A stretch of 64,000 bases of DNA from Rhodospirillales bacterium (GTDB lineage Bacteria; Pseudomonadota; Alphaproteobacteria; Rhodospirillales; Magnetospirillaceae): NCBI GenBank assembly GCA_019455065.1, contig JACFNC010000015.1, positions 1-64,000 of the forward strand, written 5' to 3'. Shown one piece after another: positions 9,169-17,538 of the stretch. A program made the translations under genes and the position numbers. Each line of letters starts with the position of its first letter. The stretch's first letter is position 1. The notes beneath the pieces are model-generated. The model did not search any database. It saw nothing but the letters and a program-made list of their open reading frames with translations, and was not told the DNA's origin.

Positions 9169-9800
9169 GCCCCCGCCGCCGCTTTCGGCCGCGGCGGCCA
9201 TTTGCCGCCGCGCCAGCCTCGCAGCATGGTGACGATTCGGGCTAGTTGACGCAAGCTTTGTCGGTAGCCGAGGCCGCTGTGGACGACGAAGTCCGCCCGC
9301 CGCCTTTTTTCCGCGTCAGGCATCTGCTGGCGCAGGACCGCTTGAAGTTTCTCCGGAGTCATCGCGGGGCGACCGAGTACCCGCTGGCGTTGCAGAAAGG
9401 CCGGGGCGGAGACCACGATGACCGCGTTGCAGCGGCGCTGGCCGCAGGTCTCGAACAGCAACGGAACATCTAGGGCGACCAGCGACAGGCGCCGCCGCGA
9501 CGACCGCCTGAGGAACGCCTGCTCGGCGTCGCGCACCAGCGGATGCAGGATGGCTTCGAGCCGCCGGAGGGCGGGTCCGTCGCCGAACACCCGTGCGCCG
9601 AGGGCGCGCCGGTCGACCGCCCCGTCGACGACCACGCCCGGGAACGCCGCCGCGATTGGCGCCACGGCCCGACCGCCGCGGCCGAGCAGGCGGTGCACCA
9701 CGGCATCGGCATCATGGACGGCGACGCCGAGGCGGCGAAGCTGCGCGGCCGCGGTGCTCTTGCCCATGCCGATCGAACCGGTGAGGCCGACAATGACCAT
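9081..9800 (-). CDS. coaE: Dephospho-CoA kinase
   Basis: A 239-residue enzyme that phosphorylates dephospho-CoA in the last step of coenzyme A synthesis. The P-loop GLTGSIGMGKST lies at residues 5-16, followed by HDADAVVHRLL, FPGVVVDGAVDRRALG and LVALDVPLLFETC. Family members are about 200 residues, and conserved sequence ends near QSLRQLARIVTML. The last ~35 residues are basic, low in complexity and encoded in the region that overlaps dnaQ. The start ATG at 9800 lies three bases after the aroE stop. Confidence 0.94.
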   Translation of the reverse strand: MVIVGLTGSIGMGKSTAAAQLRRLGVAVHDADAVVHRLLGRGGRAVAPIAAAFPGVVVDGAVDRRALGARVFGDGPALRRLEAILHPLVRDAEQAFLRRSSRRRLSLVALDVPLLFETCGQRRCNAVIVVSAPAFLQRQRVLGRPAMTPEKLQAVLRQQMPDAEKRRRADFVVHSGLGYRQSLRQLARIVTMLRGWRGGKWPPRPKAAAGACAKSSLIRKRRASIRRPVIASSRSAVSS

Positions 9801-9802
9801 CG

Positions 9803-10645
9803 CTACGTATCCCGCAGCACTTCGGCGCGCAGGTCGGGGGTGACCTCGGGAAGCACGCCAAACCAGGCGGCGAAGGCCGGGCGCGCCTGGTGAAGCAGCA
9901 TGCCCAAACCGTCGACGGCGAGCAGGCGGCGCCGCCGCGCGGCGGCCAGCAGCGGCGTCTCCAGCGGCGTGTAGACGACGTCGGTCACCACCGCGTCCTC
10001 CGGCAGCGCCCCGAGATCGAGGTCGAGCGGCGGTGCCCCCGACATTCCCAGCGTGGTTCCGTTGACGACGAGCCCGGCGCCTTCCAGGCAACGGCCGCGT
10101 TCGTTCCAGGCCACCACTCGGATCGGCCCGGCAAGATCCGCCGCCAGCGCCTGCGCACGTTCGAGCGTGCGGTTCACCAGCCGGATTTCCGGCACCCCGG
10201 CATCCATCAGCGCCACGCACACCGCGCGTGCCGCGCCGCCGGCGCCCACCACCACGGCGGGCGCCGCAGCGGGTTGCCAGCGCGGCGCCTCGGCGCGAAG
10301 GTTCTCCAAGAAGCCGAAGGCATCGGTGTTGCGGCCCGCGATGCGGCCGTCCTCGAGGACGACGATGGTGTTCACAGCGCCGATGCGCCGCGCCAACGCA
10401 TCGACCTCGTCGACCGCCGCCAGCGCCGCCTCCTTATGCGGCACGGTCACATTGGCGCCGACGAATCCCATCGCCGGCAGGCAGCGCAGCACGCGCTCGA
10501 AATCGGTCGGGCGGACGGGCAGGGGAACGTACACGGCGTCGATGCCAAGCCGCTCGAGCCACCAGTTGTGCAGCCGCGGGGACCGCGAATGGCCGACGGG
10601 CCAGCCGATCACGGCCGCGAGCCTGGTATGACCGCCGATCCTCAT
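9803..10645 (-). CDS. aroE: Shikimate dehydrogenase (NADP+)
   Basis: A 280-residue enzyme that reduces 3-dehydroshikimate to shikimate in aromatic amino acid synthesis. The substrate site is visible as GHSRSPRLHN near residue 18 and NVTVPHKEAAL (catalytic Lys near 69). NTDAFGFLENL carries the second catalytic Asp. The NADP-binding loop is VVVGAGGAARAV near 130, followed by LVNRTLERA. The start ATG overlaps the maf stop (ATGA), so maf-aroE-coaE-dnaQ form a tightly coupled operon with ppsR. Confidence 0.97.
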   Translation of the reverse strand: MRIGGHTRLAAVIGWPVGHSRSPRLHNWWLERLGIDAVYVPLPVRPTDFERVLRCLPAMGFVGANVTVPHKEAALAAVDEVDALARRIGAVNTIVVLEDGRIAGRNTDAFGFLENLRAEAPRWQPAAAPAVVVGAGGAARAVCVALMDAGVPEIRLVNRTLERAQALAADLAGPIRVVAWNERGRCLEGAGLVVNGTTLGMSGAPPLDLDLGALPEDAVVTDVVYTPLETPLLAAARRRRLLAVDGLGMLLHQARPAFAAWFGVLPEVTPDLRAEVLRDT

Positions 10646-11244
10646 GTGGCCAAGACACCCTGGCCACGGAGGAATTCGAGGAGCGGCAGCAGCGGCAGGC
10701 CGAGAATGGTGAAATGGTCGCCTTCGACCCGGTCGAACAATTGCGCCCCCAGATCCTCAAGCTGATAGGCGCCCACCGAGGCGAACGCCGCCGCGCCGGC
10801 CGATTCGAGATACGCATCGAGGAAGGCGTCCGTGAACACCCTCATGGTCAGATGCGCCTCGTCGTGGCATCCCCACAGGCGCTCGCCGCCCCGCACCGCC
10901 ACCACCGCGCTGGCCAGAGTGTGGCGGCGGCCGCGCAACGCGATGAGCTGGCGGCGGGCGTCTTCGCGGCACGTCGGCTTGTCGTACCAGCGCCCGTCGC
11001 ACTCCAGCATCTGGTCGGCGCCGAGCACGAAAGCTTCGGGGTGGCGGGTGGCGACCTCCCTGGCCTTGAGGAGCGCCACCGCCTCCGCGGCCTCGGATGC
11101 CGTGGCGTCACGTTCCTTCAGCGCCGCCTTGGCCACGCCCTCGTCGAGGGCGGCGGGATCGGCGGTGAAATGCACCCCGGCGGCGCGCAGCAGACGGGCG
11201 CGGGTGGCGCTGGCCGAGGCAAGGACGAGCGTCTTACTGCCCAT
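10642..11244 (-). CDS. Maf family nucleotide pyrophosphatase (YceF-like)
   Basis: A 200-residue house-cleaning pyrophosphatase that hydrolyses non-canonical nucleoside triphosphates to monophosphates. The Maf motif LASASATRARLLRAAGV is at residues 8-24, and VLGADQMLECDGRWYDKP carries the catalytic Asp. The Asp-Gln form (ADQ) resembles E. coli YceF, active on m7GTP, rather than the dTTP/UTP-specific YhdE type; that assignment is inference. The gene overlaps ppsR by 11 bases and aroE by 4. Confidence 0.94.
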   Translation of the reverse strand: MGSKTLVLASASATRARLLRAAGVHFTADPAALDEGVAKAALKERDATASEAAEAVALLKAREVATRHPEAFVLGADQMLECDGRWYDKPTCREDARRQLIALRGRRHTLASAVVAVRGGERLWGCHDEAHLTMRVFTDAFLDAYLESAGAAAFASVGAYQLEDLGAQLFDRVEGDHFTILGLPLLPLLEFLRGQGVLAT

Positions 11245-12052
11245 TGCCGTTTCGTCTTTGTATGAGTTGCAGGATGGCGGCGGCGGCCTCCTCGATCGAC
11301 TTGCGGGTCACGTCGATCACCGGCCATCCATGTTTCGAGAACAGACGGCGGGCCGCCTGGACCTCCTCGCGCACCTTCTCGACGTCGGCGTAGTCGCCCT
11401 CCTCGCTCTGGTTCAGGAAGCGAAGCCGGTTGCGGCGGATGTCGGACAGGCTGCGCGGCTCCTTGGTCAACCCGACAACGAGGGGCCGATGGGCCGCCAG
11501 CAGTTGCTCGGGAACGGGCACGCCCGGTACCAGCGGCACGTTGGCCGCGCGGACGCCGCGATTGGCGAGATACATGCAGGTGGGCGTCTTGGAGGTGCGC
11601 GAAACGCCGACGAGCACGACGTCGGCGTTGTCGATCTCGGCCAGATTCTGGCCGTCGTCATGGGCGATGGTGAACTGCATCGCCTCGATGCGGTCGAAAT
11701 ACTCGGCGTCGAGAACGTGCTGGCGCCCCGGAAGCGCGCTTACCTGTTCGCCGAGCAGATTGGCAAGCGCCACCATGACCGGGTCGAGAAGCGGGACGCA
11801 GGGCACGTGCATCTGCCGGCAGGCCTCCTCGAGGAGCGCGCGGACGCCGCTGTCGACGATGGTGTAGATGACCAGGCCGGGATTGGCCTCGATACCCGCA
11901 ACCACACGCTCGACCTGGCCTTGCGTGCGCACGAGCCACCACAGATGCTGGACGGCGTGCACGTTCTCGAACTGCACGAGGCAGGCGCGGGCGGCGCTGG
12001 ATACCGTTTCGCCGGTGGCGTCGGAGACGAGATGCAGATGGAAGCTCTTCAT
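11234..12052 (-). CDS. ppsR: PEP synthase/PPDK regulatory kinase-phosphorylase (DUF299)
   Basis: A 272-residue bifunctional regulator. In this family it inactivates PEP synthase or pyruvate phosphate dikinase with ADP and reactivates it by Pi-dependent dephosphorylation. Visible are the start FHLHLVSDATGETVSSAARA, the P-loop-like GVSRTSKTPTCMYLANRG (about residues 151-168) and the segment LTKEPRSLSDIRRNRL. The start ATG at 12052 is chosen because homology begins there; the frame stays open far upstream but contains no family sequence. In Caulobacter the homologous gene flanks the replication origin on the side opposite hemE, as here. Confidence 0.95.
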   Translation of the reverse strand: MKSFHLHLVSDATGETVSSAARACLVQFENVHAVQHLWWLVRTQGQVERVVAGIEANPGLVIYTIVDSGVRALLEEACRQMHVPCVPLLDPVMVALANLLGEQVSALPGRQHVLDAEYFDRIEAMQFTIAHDDGQNLAEIDNADVVLVGVSRTSKTPTCMYLANRGVRAANVPLVPGVPVPEQLLAAHRPLVVGLTKEPRSLSDIRRNRLRFLNQSEEGDYADVEKVREEVQAARRLFSKHGWPVIDVTRKSIEEAAAAILQLIQRRNGNGQ

Positions 12053-12214
12053 GGCCTGTGCACAAGTCCCCGCAGCGGGGATAAACCCGGGTCGGCGGCG
12101 ATTGTGCCTTTTTCGCTCCCCGTTCGCCACCGACTCGTCCACCTGGATGGCCCTCTGGGGAAAGAATCGGCGCCGGTCCATGCCACGTGCGGATAAAACC
12201 CGTTCCAGGGGAAC

Positions 12215-12230
12215 CATCCCCGCTTTCCAC
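12215..12230 (+). repeat. Origin direct repeat, copy 1
   Basis: First copy of the 16-bp sequence CATCCCCGCTTTCCAC, identical to the copy at 12336-12351. The TTTCCAC end resembles the core of a DnaA box (TTATCCACA), so the repeats may be weak DnaA sites or sites for another origin-binding protein. Confidence 0.8.
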
Positions 12231-12335
12231 CCTCTTGCATCAGGCGGTCGCCAACGTTGCGCGCCGGTTCTCCACACCCGGCCGCCAAGCCCCAGGAATC
12301 GCCACGGAATGTGGATGGTGCCGGGGACGATTCGG

Positions 12336-12351
12336 CATCCCCGCTTTCCAC
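12336..12351 (+). repeat. Origin direct repeat, copy 2
   Basis: Second copy of CATCCCCGCTTTCCAC, 121 bases from the first. Here it continues into ACACGG, so it overlaps the box-like 9-mer CTTTCCACA at 12344-12352. It borders the AT-rich segment next to hemE. Confidence 0.8.
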
Positions 12352-12430
12352 ACGGATCAACAATCACTGCAACCTTTCCATATGAATTCAAAGCTTGTAT
12401 GAGGGGTACCGCATTACCATCGAGGGTCCC

Positions 12431-13477
12431 TTGTCCAGCAGCACCTCCGGCACCAAGCCCATGCTCCGCGCCTTGGCGGGCGAAACCGTCTCGCCGGCGC
12501 CCTTCTGGCTCATGCGCCAGGCCGGCCGCTACCTTCCGGAATACCGCGAGGTGCGGTCGCGTCTGTCCGGTTTCCTGGAACTGTGCTACACGCCGGAACT
12601 GGCCACGGAAGTGACCTTGCAGCCTCTGCGCCGCTACGGCATGGACGCCGCCATCCTGTTCTCGGACATCCTGGTGATCCCCGACGCCCTGGGGCAGAAC
12701 GTGGCGTTCCGTGAGGGCGAGGGGCCGTCGCTGACCCCGATCCGGTCGGCCGCCGACCTGGACAAGCTCGATCCGTCGCGCCTGCATACCCATCTGGCGC
12801 CGGTCTACGAAACGGTGCGTCGCCTGAGCAAGGCGATCCCGCCGCAGACAACGCTGATCGGCTTCGCGGGGGCCCCGTGGACGATCGCGACCTACATGTT
12901 CGAGGGCGGCGGCAGCCGTGATTTCATCGACGTAAAGACGGCGGCCTATGGGCAGCCCGGCCTTTTTCAGGCGGCCATCGACCTGGTCGTCGAAGCGACC
13001 GCGGACTATCTCGTCGCCCAGATCGAGGCCGGCGCCGAAGCGGTGCAGTTGTTCGACAGCTGGGCAGGGGTGCTGCCCGAAGAGGAGTTCCGCCGCTGGG
13101 TGATCGCGCCCAACCGCGCAATCGTCGAGAAGGTGAAGAGCCGCAAACCGGGGATTCCGGTGATCGGCTTTCCGCGTGGCGCCGGGCCGCTTTACGAGGC
13201 CTTCGCGGCGGAGACGGGGGTCGACGCGGTGAGCCTGGACACGACAGTGCCGCTGTCATGGGCGGCCGAGCGCTTGCAGACGAAATGCGCCGTCCAGGGC
13301 AATCTGGATCCGATCATGCTGGTGGTCGGCGGCGAGGCGATGGATGGGGCGATCGACCGCATTCTCGAGGCCTTCGGCAAAGGCCCGTTCAGCTTCAACC
13401 TGGGGCACGGCATCCTGCAGACGACGCCGCCAGAAAATGTGGCGCGGCTGGCCGAGCGGGTCAAACGACGGCGCTAG
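12431..13477 (+). CDS. hemE: Uroporphyrinogen decarboxylase
   Basis: A 348-residue enzyme that converts uroporphyrinogen III to coproporphyrinogen III in haem synthesis. The signature [19 protein letters not shown] is near residues 24-42, and [41 protein letters not shown] and [16 protein letters not shown] follow. The start is uncertain: no ATG fits the usual length. TTG at 12431, four bases after GAGGG, gives a typical-length protein; TTG 12395 and ATG 12461 are alternatives. It heads hemE-hemH-hemJ, transcribed away from the origin. Confidence 0.93.
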   Translation: MSSSTSGTKPMLRALAGETVSPAPFWLMRQAGRYLPEYREVRSRLSGFLELCYTPELATEVTLQPLRRYGMDAAILFSDILVIPDALGQNVAFREGEGPSLTPIRSAADLDKLDPSRLHTHLAPVYETVRRLSKAIPPQTTLIGFAGAPWTIATYMFEGGGSRDFIDVKTAAYGQPGLFQAAIDLVVEATADYLVAQIEAGAEAVQLFDSWAGVLPEEEFRRWVIAPNRAIVEKVKSRKPGIPVIGFPRGAGPLYEAFAAETGVDAVSLDTTVPLSWAAERLQTKCAVQGNLDPIMLVVGGEAMDGAIDRILEAFGKGPFSFNLGHGILQTTPPENVARLAERVKRRR

Positions 13478-13483
13478 GCGACC

Positions 13484-14533
13484 ATGGCGCGGCTGGCGGT
13501 CGTACTGTTCAACCTTGGAGGGCCAGACGGCCCGGAGGCCGTCCAGCCGTTCCTGTTCAACCTGTTCAACGACCCCGCCATCATCGGACTGCCGACGCCC
13601 CTGCGCTGGCTGGTGGCGAAGCTGATCTCGCGGCGGCGGGCGCCGGTGGCGCGGGCGATCTACGAGCGCATCGGCGGGCGGTCGCCGCTGCTCGACCTGA
13701 CCCGAAAACAGGCCGAAGCGCTCGAGGCGGCCGTCGGTGGCGAGGTCAAGGCGTTCATCGCCATGCGTTATTGGCATCCGATGACCGCCGAGGCGGCGGC
13801 GGCGGTGAAGGACTGGCGGCCGGACCGGGTCATCCTGCTGCCGCTCTATCCGCAGTTTTCGACCACCACCACCGGCTCGTCGATGACGGCGTGGGTGGCA
13901 GCGGCGCGCGACGCCGGTCTCTCCGTGCCCACGACCACCGTCTGCTGCTATGCCACGCAGGAAGGATTCGTCGCAGCCCAGGCGCGCCTGATCGCCTCGG
14001 CGCTGGCCGAAGCCGGCGTCCATGGGCGGCCGCGCGTGCTGTTCTCGGCGCACGGTCTGCCGAAAAAGGTGATCGCTGGCGGCGATCCCTACCAGTGGCA
14101 GGTCGAGCGGACGGCCGCGGCGGTGGTGGCGGCGCTGGGCGAGGGCGATCTCGACTGGACGGTATGCTATCAGAGCCGCGTCGGACCGCTGGAGTGGATC
14201 GGACCATCGACGGAGGACGAGATTCGCAGGGCGGGAGGCGATGGCGTGCCGCTGGTGGTGGTGCCGATCGCCTTTGTGTCGGAGCATTCGGAAACCCTGG
14301 TGGAACTCGACATCGAATACCGCGAAATGGCCCACGCGGCCGGGGTGCCGGGGTTCGTGCGGATACCGGCGGTGGGAACGGCGCCGGAGTTCATCGCCGG
14401 GCTGGCGGACATGGTGCGGCGCGCGGCGGCACAGCCCTCGCAGACGGTGGCGTCCGGAGGCGGGGAGTCGTGTCCGGCGGAGTGGGGGAAGTGCCCGCGC
14501 AGGGGGGGAGCCGATGATCGCGTTGTCGGGTGA
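13484..14533 (+). CDS. hemH: Ferrochelatase
   Basis: A 349-residue enzyme that inserts ferrous iron into protoporphyrin IX. Family motifs are LFNLGGPD at residues 8-15, LPLYPQFSTTTTGSS, FSAHGLP with the metal-site His, and FVSEHSETLVELDIEY with the catalytic Glu. The C-terminal ~35 residues are not conserved and carry two cysteines (ESCPAEWGKC). They might be a remnant of the 2Fe-2S ligands found in some alphaproteobacterial ferrochelatases, but four ligands are not visible. It follows hemE by 6 bases and overlaps hemJ by 20. Confidence 0.96.
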   Translation: MARLAVVLFNLGGPDGPEAVQPFLFNLFNDPAIIGLPTPLRWLVAKLISRRRAPVARAIYERIGGRSPLLDLTRKQAEALEAAVGGEVKAFIAMRYWHPMTAEAAAAVKDWRPDRVILLPLYPQFSTTTTGSSMTAWVAAARDAGLSVPTTTVCCYATQEGFVAAQARLIASALAEAGVHGRPRVLFSAHGLPKKVIAGGDPYQWQVERTAAAVVAALGEGDLDWTVCYQSRVGPLEWIGPSTEDEIRRAGGDGVPLVVVPIAFVSEHSETLVELDIEYREMAHAAGVPGFVRIPAVGTAPEFIAGLADMVRRAAAQPSQTVASGGGESCPAEWGKCPRRGGADDRVVG

Positions 14534-14954
14534 GGGATATCTGTGGGTCAAGGCGCTGCACGTCATCAGCATCATCGCCTGGATGGCCGGCCTTCTCTAT
14601 CTGCCGCGGCTGTACGTCTACCACACCCAGGTCGAGGCGGGTTCGGCGACGTCGGAACTGTTCAAGGTGATGGAGCGCCGGCTGGTGCGCGCCATCATGA
14701 CGCCGGCCATGGTGGCGTCGTGGGTGTTCGGCCTGTGGATGGCCGCAAACCTCGACTGGTCGGCCGGCTGGCTGCATGCCAAGCTCGCCCTGGTCGTGGC
14801 GATGACGGTGATGCATGTCGCGCTGATGCAGTGGGGCCGCGACTTCGCCGCCGACAGCAACGTGCGTAGCACCAAGTTCTACCGCGTCGCTAACGAGATA
14901 CCCACCCTGTTCATGCTGGGCATCGTCATCCTGGTCATCCTCAAGCCTTTCTGA
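14514..14954 (+). CDS. hemJ: Protoporphyrinogen IX oxidase HemJ
   Basis: A 146-residue integral membrane enzyme that oxidises protoporphyrinogen IX to protoporphyrin IX, completing the pathway shared with hemE and hemH. Visible are the N-terminal helix with its His (YLWVKALHVISIIAWMAGL), the LPRLYVYH segment, and further helices (AIMTPAMVASWVFGLWM, KLALVVAMTVMHVALM, and IPTLFMLGIVILVILKPF at the end). The ATG at 14514 is preceded by AGGGGGGAG and overlaps hemH by 20 bases, implying translational coupling. Confidence 0.95.
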   Translation: MIALSGEGYLWVKALHVISIIAWMAGLLYLPRLYVYHTQVEAGSATSELFKVMERRLVRAIMTPAMVASWVFGLWMAANLDWSAGWLHAKLALVVAMTVMHVALMQWGRDFAADSNVRSTKFYRVANEIPTLFMLGIVILVILKPF

Positions 14955-15002
14955 GGCCCCGAACAGGCGACAAGGCCCGCCACCGGCCACCGATTCTTTT
15001 GT

Positions 15003-15031
15003 TTGACACCATTTTGGTCTTTCGCTAATGC
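15003..15031 (+). promoter_or_regulatory. Candidate promoter for rho
   Basis: A perfect -35 hexamer TTGACA lies at 15003-15008, followed by a plausible -10 in GCTAAT/TAATGC (15024-15031) at 15-17 base spacing. It would give rho an untranslated leader of roughly 140 bases. Rho is autoregulated through its leader in several bacteria; I see no specific attenuator here. Confidence 0.4.
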
Positions 15032-15177
15032 TTGGCAAAAATCCCCTGGGCACCATGCCCGAACTCCGAGTATTTCCACACCCGCGTCGGACATGCGTGC
15101 CGGGCTTCTGATCGCCACAAGGCGCGCGCCTGTCATAGGTTTCTTCCCTTTCGCCCGCTCGACTCGTCAGGACACCG

Positions 15178-16434
15178 ATGAATCTTCAGGAGCTTAAGAG
15201 CAAATCCCCTGCCGACCTCCTCGCCTATGCCGAGGAGCTGCAGATCGAGAATGCGAGCACGCTGCGGAAGCAGGACATGATGTTCGCGATCCTCAAGCAG
15301 CTGGCGGAGAACGATACGCCGATCTATGGCGACGGCGTTCTCGAGATCCTGCAGGACGGTTTCGGCTTCCTTCGCTCGCCGGAGGCGAACTACCTGCCCG
15401 GGCCGGACGACATCTACGTCTCGCCCAGCCAGGTGCGGCGATTCGGGCTGCGCACCGGAGACACGGTCGAGGGCCAGATCCGCTCGCCGAAGGACGGCGA
15501 GCGCTATTTCGCCCTGCTCAAGGTCAACACCATCAATTTCGAGCCGCCCGAGAACGTCCGGCACCGCATCAACTTCGACAACCTCACGCCCCTCTATCCC
15601 GACGAGAAGCTGCGCCTGGAAATCGACGATCCGACCAGCAAGGACCTGACCACCCGGGTCATCGACCTCGTGGCGCCGCTCGGCAAGGGGCAGCGCGCGC
15701 TGATCGTGGCGCCGCCCCGCACCGGCAAGACGGTGATGCTGCAGAATATCGCCCACGCCGTCGCCGCCAACCAACCCGAGGTCTATCTCATCGTCCTGCT
15801 GATCGACGAGCGGCCGGAAGAGGTGACCGACATGGCGCGCTCGGTGCGCGGCGAAGTGGTCAGCTCGACCTTCGACGAGCCGGCCTCGCGCCACGTGCAG
15901 GTCGCCGAGATGGTGATCGAAAAGGCCAAGCGCCTGGTCGAGCACAAGCGCGACGTGGTCATCCTGCTGGACTCGATCACCCGCCTCGCGCGGGCCTACA
16001 ACACGGTCGTCCCCTCGTCGGGCAAGGTGCTCACCGGCGGCGTCGACGCCAACGCCCTGCAGCGCCCGAAACGCTTCTTCGGCGCGGCGCGCAACATCGA
16101 GGAGGGCGGCTCGCTGACCATCGTCGCCACCGCCCTGATCGACACCGGCTCGCGCATGGACGAGGTGATCTTCGAAGAGTTCAAGGGCACGGGCAACTCC
16201 GAAATCATTCTCGATCGCAAACTCACCGACAAGCGCACCTTCCCCTCGATCGACATCACCCGCTCCGGCACCCGCAAGGAGGAGCTGCTGGTCGACAAGG
16301 GGGTGCTGGCCAAGATGTGGGTTCTGCGCCGCGTGCTCATGCCCATGGGCGTGGTCGACGCCATGGAGTTCCTGGTCGACAAGCTCAAGCACTCGAAGAA
16401 CAACGCCGACTTCTTCGACGCGATGAACAGCTAG
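15178..16434 (+). CDS. rho: Transcription termination factor Rho
   Basis: A 418-residue hexameric RNA-dependent ATPase helicase that ends untranslated transcripts. The Rho N-terminal helix domain ([20 protein letters not shown]) and the cold-shock-like RNA-binding domain ([16 protein letters not shown]) come first. Walker A is [11 protein letters not shown] (about residues 179-189), Walker B is [16 protein letters not shown], and the secondary RNA site is in [15 protein letters not shown]. The start ATG follows a 223-base gap containing a candidate promoter. The sequence is full length and normal. Confidence 0.98.
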   Translation: MNLQELKSKSPADLLAYAEELQIENASTLRKQDMMFAILKQLAENDTPIYGDGVLEILQDGFGFLRSPEANYLPGPDDIYVSPSQVRRFGLRTGDTVEGQIRSPKDGERYFALLKVNTINFEPPENVRHRINFDNLTPLYPDEKLRLEIDDPTSKDLTTRVIDLVAPLGKGQRALIVAPPRTGKTVMLQNIAHAVAANQPEVYLIVLLIDERPEEVTDMARSVRGEVVSSTFDEPASRHVQVAEMVIEKAKRLVEHKRDVVILLDSITRLARAYNTVVPSSGKVLTGGVDANALQRPKRFFGAARNIEEGGSLTIVATALIDTGSRMDEVIFEEFKGTGNSEIILDRKLTDKRTFPSIDITRSGTRKEELLVDKGVLAKMWVLRRVLMPMGVVDAMEFLVDKLKHSKNNADFFDAMNS

Positions 16435-16465
16435 GCGGCAAGCGGACCGCCCTTACCCCCTGTTC

Positions 16466-16530
16466 CGTCACCCCTGGGCTCGACCCGGGGGTCCAGGCAT
16501 GGATTGCCGGGCCAAGCCCGGCAATGACGA
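16466..16530. repeat. Palindromic intergenic repeat downstream of rho
   Basis: A two-part dyad: GTCACCCCTGGGCTCGACCCGGGGGTCCA, then TGGATTGCCGGGCCAAGCCCGGCAATGACGA. It is the most complete copy of a family also present near 26411-26591, 28242, 32976, 34281 and 37711. It lies between convergent rho and the quinone oxidoreductase gene. Confidence 0.8.
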
Positions 16531-16538
16531 TGAGGGCT

Positions 16539-17516
16539 TTACGGCAGCAGGATCGTCGAGCCGGTGGTCTTGCGGGCCTCGAGATCGCGATGGGCGGTCA
16601 CCGCGTCCTTCAGCGCATAGGTCTGGTTGATCTCGATCTTCACGAAACCGCGGCGCACCACGTCGAACAGCTCCGAGGCGCTGGCCATCAGGTCCTCGCG
16701 CTTGGCGGTGTAGGTCATCAGTGTCGGGCGCGTCACGAACAGCGATCCCTTGGTGGCCAGGATACCGAGGTCGAAGGGCGGTACAACGCCCGAGGCCTGG
16801 CCGAACAGGACCATCATGCCCAAGGGCTGCAGGCAGTCGAGCGAGCGCATGACGGTGTCGCGGCCGACCGAATCGTAGACGACAGGGACCTTCGCGCCGC
16901 CCGTGAGCACGTTGACGCGCTCGACGAAATCCTCGCGCGTGTAGACGATCGGGTGGTCGCAGCCATGGGCGCGGGCGATCTCGGCCTTGGCGTCGCTGCC
17001 CACGGTGCCGATCACCGTGGCCCCGAGATGCTTCGCCCACTGGCAGAGGATAAGGCCGACGCCGCCGGCCGCGGCGTGCACCAGGATGGTGTCGCCGGCG
17101 CGCACCGGGAAGGTACGGCGCAGCAGGTACTGCGCGGTCATGCCCTGGAGCATCATCGCCGCGGCCTGACGGTCGGTGATGTCGTGGGGCAGGGGGACGA
17201 GGCGGTCCGCCGGTATCAGCCTGACCTCACAATAGGCCCCGATGGGCGGTGCGGCATAGGCGACACGCTCTCCGACCCGGACCTCGCCGGCGCCCTCACC
17301 CACCGCCTCCACCACGCCGACGCCTTCGAGGCCCGGGGTGAAGGGAAGCGCGGCCACGGGATAGAGGCCGGTGCGATGATAGACGTCGATGAAGTTGAGG
17401 CCGATCGCGGTATGGCGAATGCGGGCCTGGCCGGGGCCGGGATCGCCGACCGCGACGTCCTCCCACAGCATGGCTTCGGGCCCGCCGGTTTGATGGATGC
17501 GTATTGCCTTGGGCAA
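16539..17516 (-). CDS. qor: NADPH:quinone oxidoreductase (zeta-crystallin type)
   Basis: A 325-residue medium-chain dehydrogenase of the quinone oxidoreductase group. It reduces quinones with NADPH and lacks the structural zinc cysteines of true alcohol dehydrogenases. Visible are the catalytic-domain sequence GLNFIDVYHRTGLYP (about residues 39-53), GLEGVGVVEAVGEG, and the nucleotide-binding loop HAAAGGVGLILCQWAK near 152. The substrate is not determined by sequence. It converges with rho across a palindromic repeat and follows ogt in the same direction with a 22-base gap. Confidence 0.93.
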   Translation of the reverse strand: MPKAIRIHQTGGPEAMLWEDVAVGDPGPGQARIRHTAIGLNFIDVYHRTGLYPVAALPFTPGLEGVGVVEAVGEGAGEVRVGERVAYAAPPIGAYCEVRLIPADRLVPLPHDITDRQAAAMMLQGMTAQYLLRRTFPVRAGDTILVHAAAGGVGLILCQWAKHLGATVIGTVGSDAKAEIARAHGCDHPIVYTREDFVERVNVLTGGAKVPVVYDSVGRDTVMRSLDCLQPLGMMVLFGQASGVVPPFDLGILATKGSLFVTRPTLMTYTAKREDLMASASELFDVVRRGFVKIEINQTYALKDAVTAHRDLEARKTTGSTILLP

Positions 17517-17538
17517 GGGAACCTCCTCGGCGGTGGGG

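Larger units (their letters stand above)
12053..12430. other. Probable chromosome replication origin (oriC)
   Basis: A non-coding stretch between divergent ppsR and hemE, the arrangement of the Caulobacter and Rickettsia origins. It contains 9-mers close to the DnaA box TTATCCACA or its complement: TTCTCCACA at 12268-12276 (8/9), TGCGGATAA at 12188-12196 (8/9), and 7/9 matches at 12057, 12076, 12310 and 12344. A 16-bp direct repeat (CATCCCCGCTTTCCAC) occurs at 12215-12230 and 12336-12351. Four GANTC sites are present. The right part (12352-12402) is the most AT-rich and could be the unwinding element. No CtrA TTAA-N7-TTAA site was seen. The assignment is inferred from synteny plus motifs. Confidence 0.68.
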
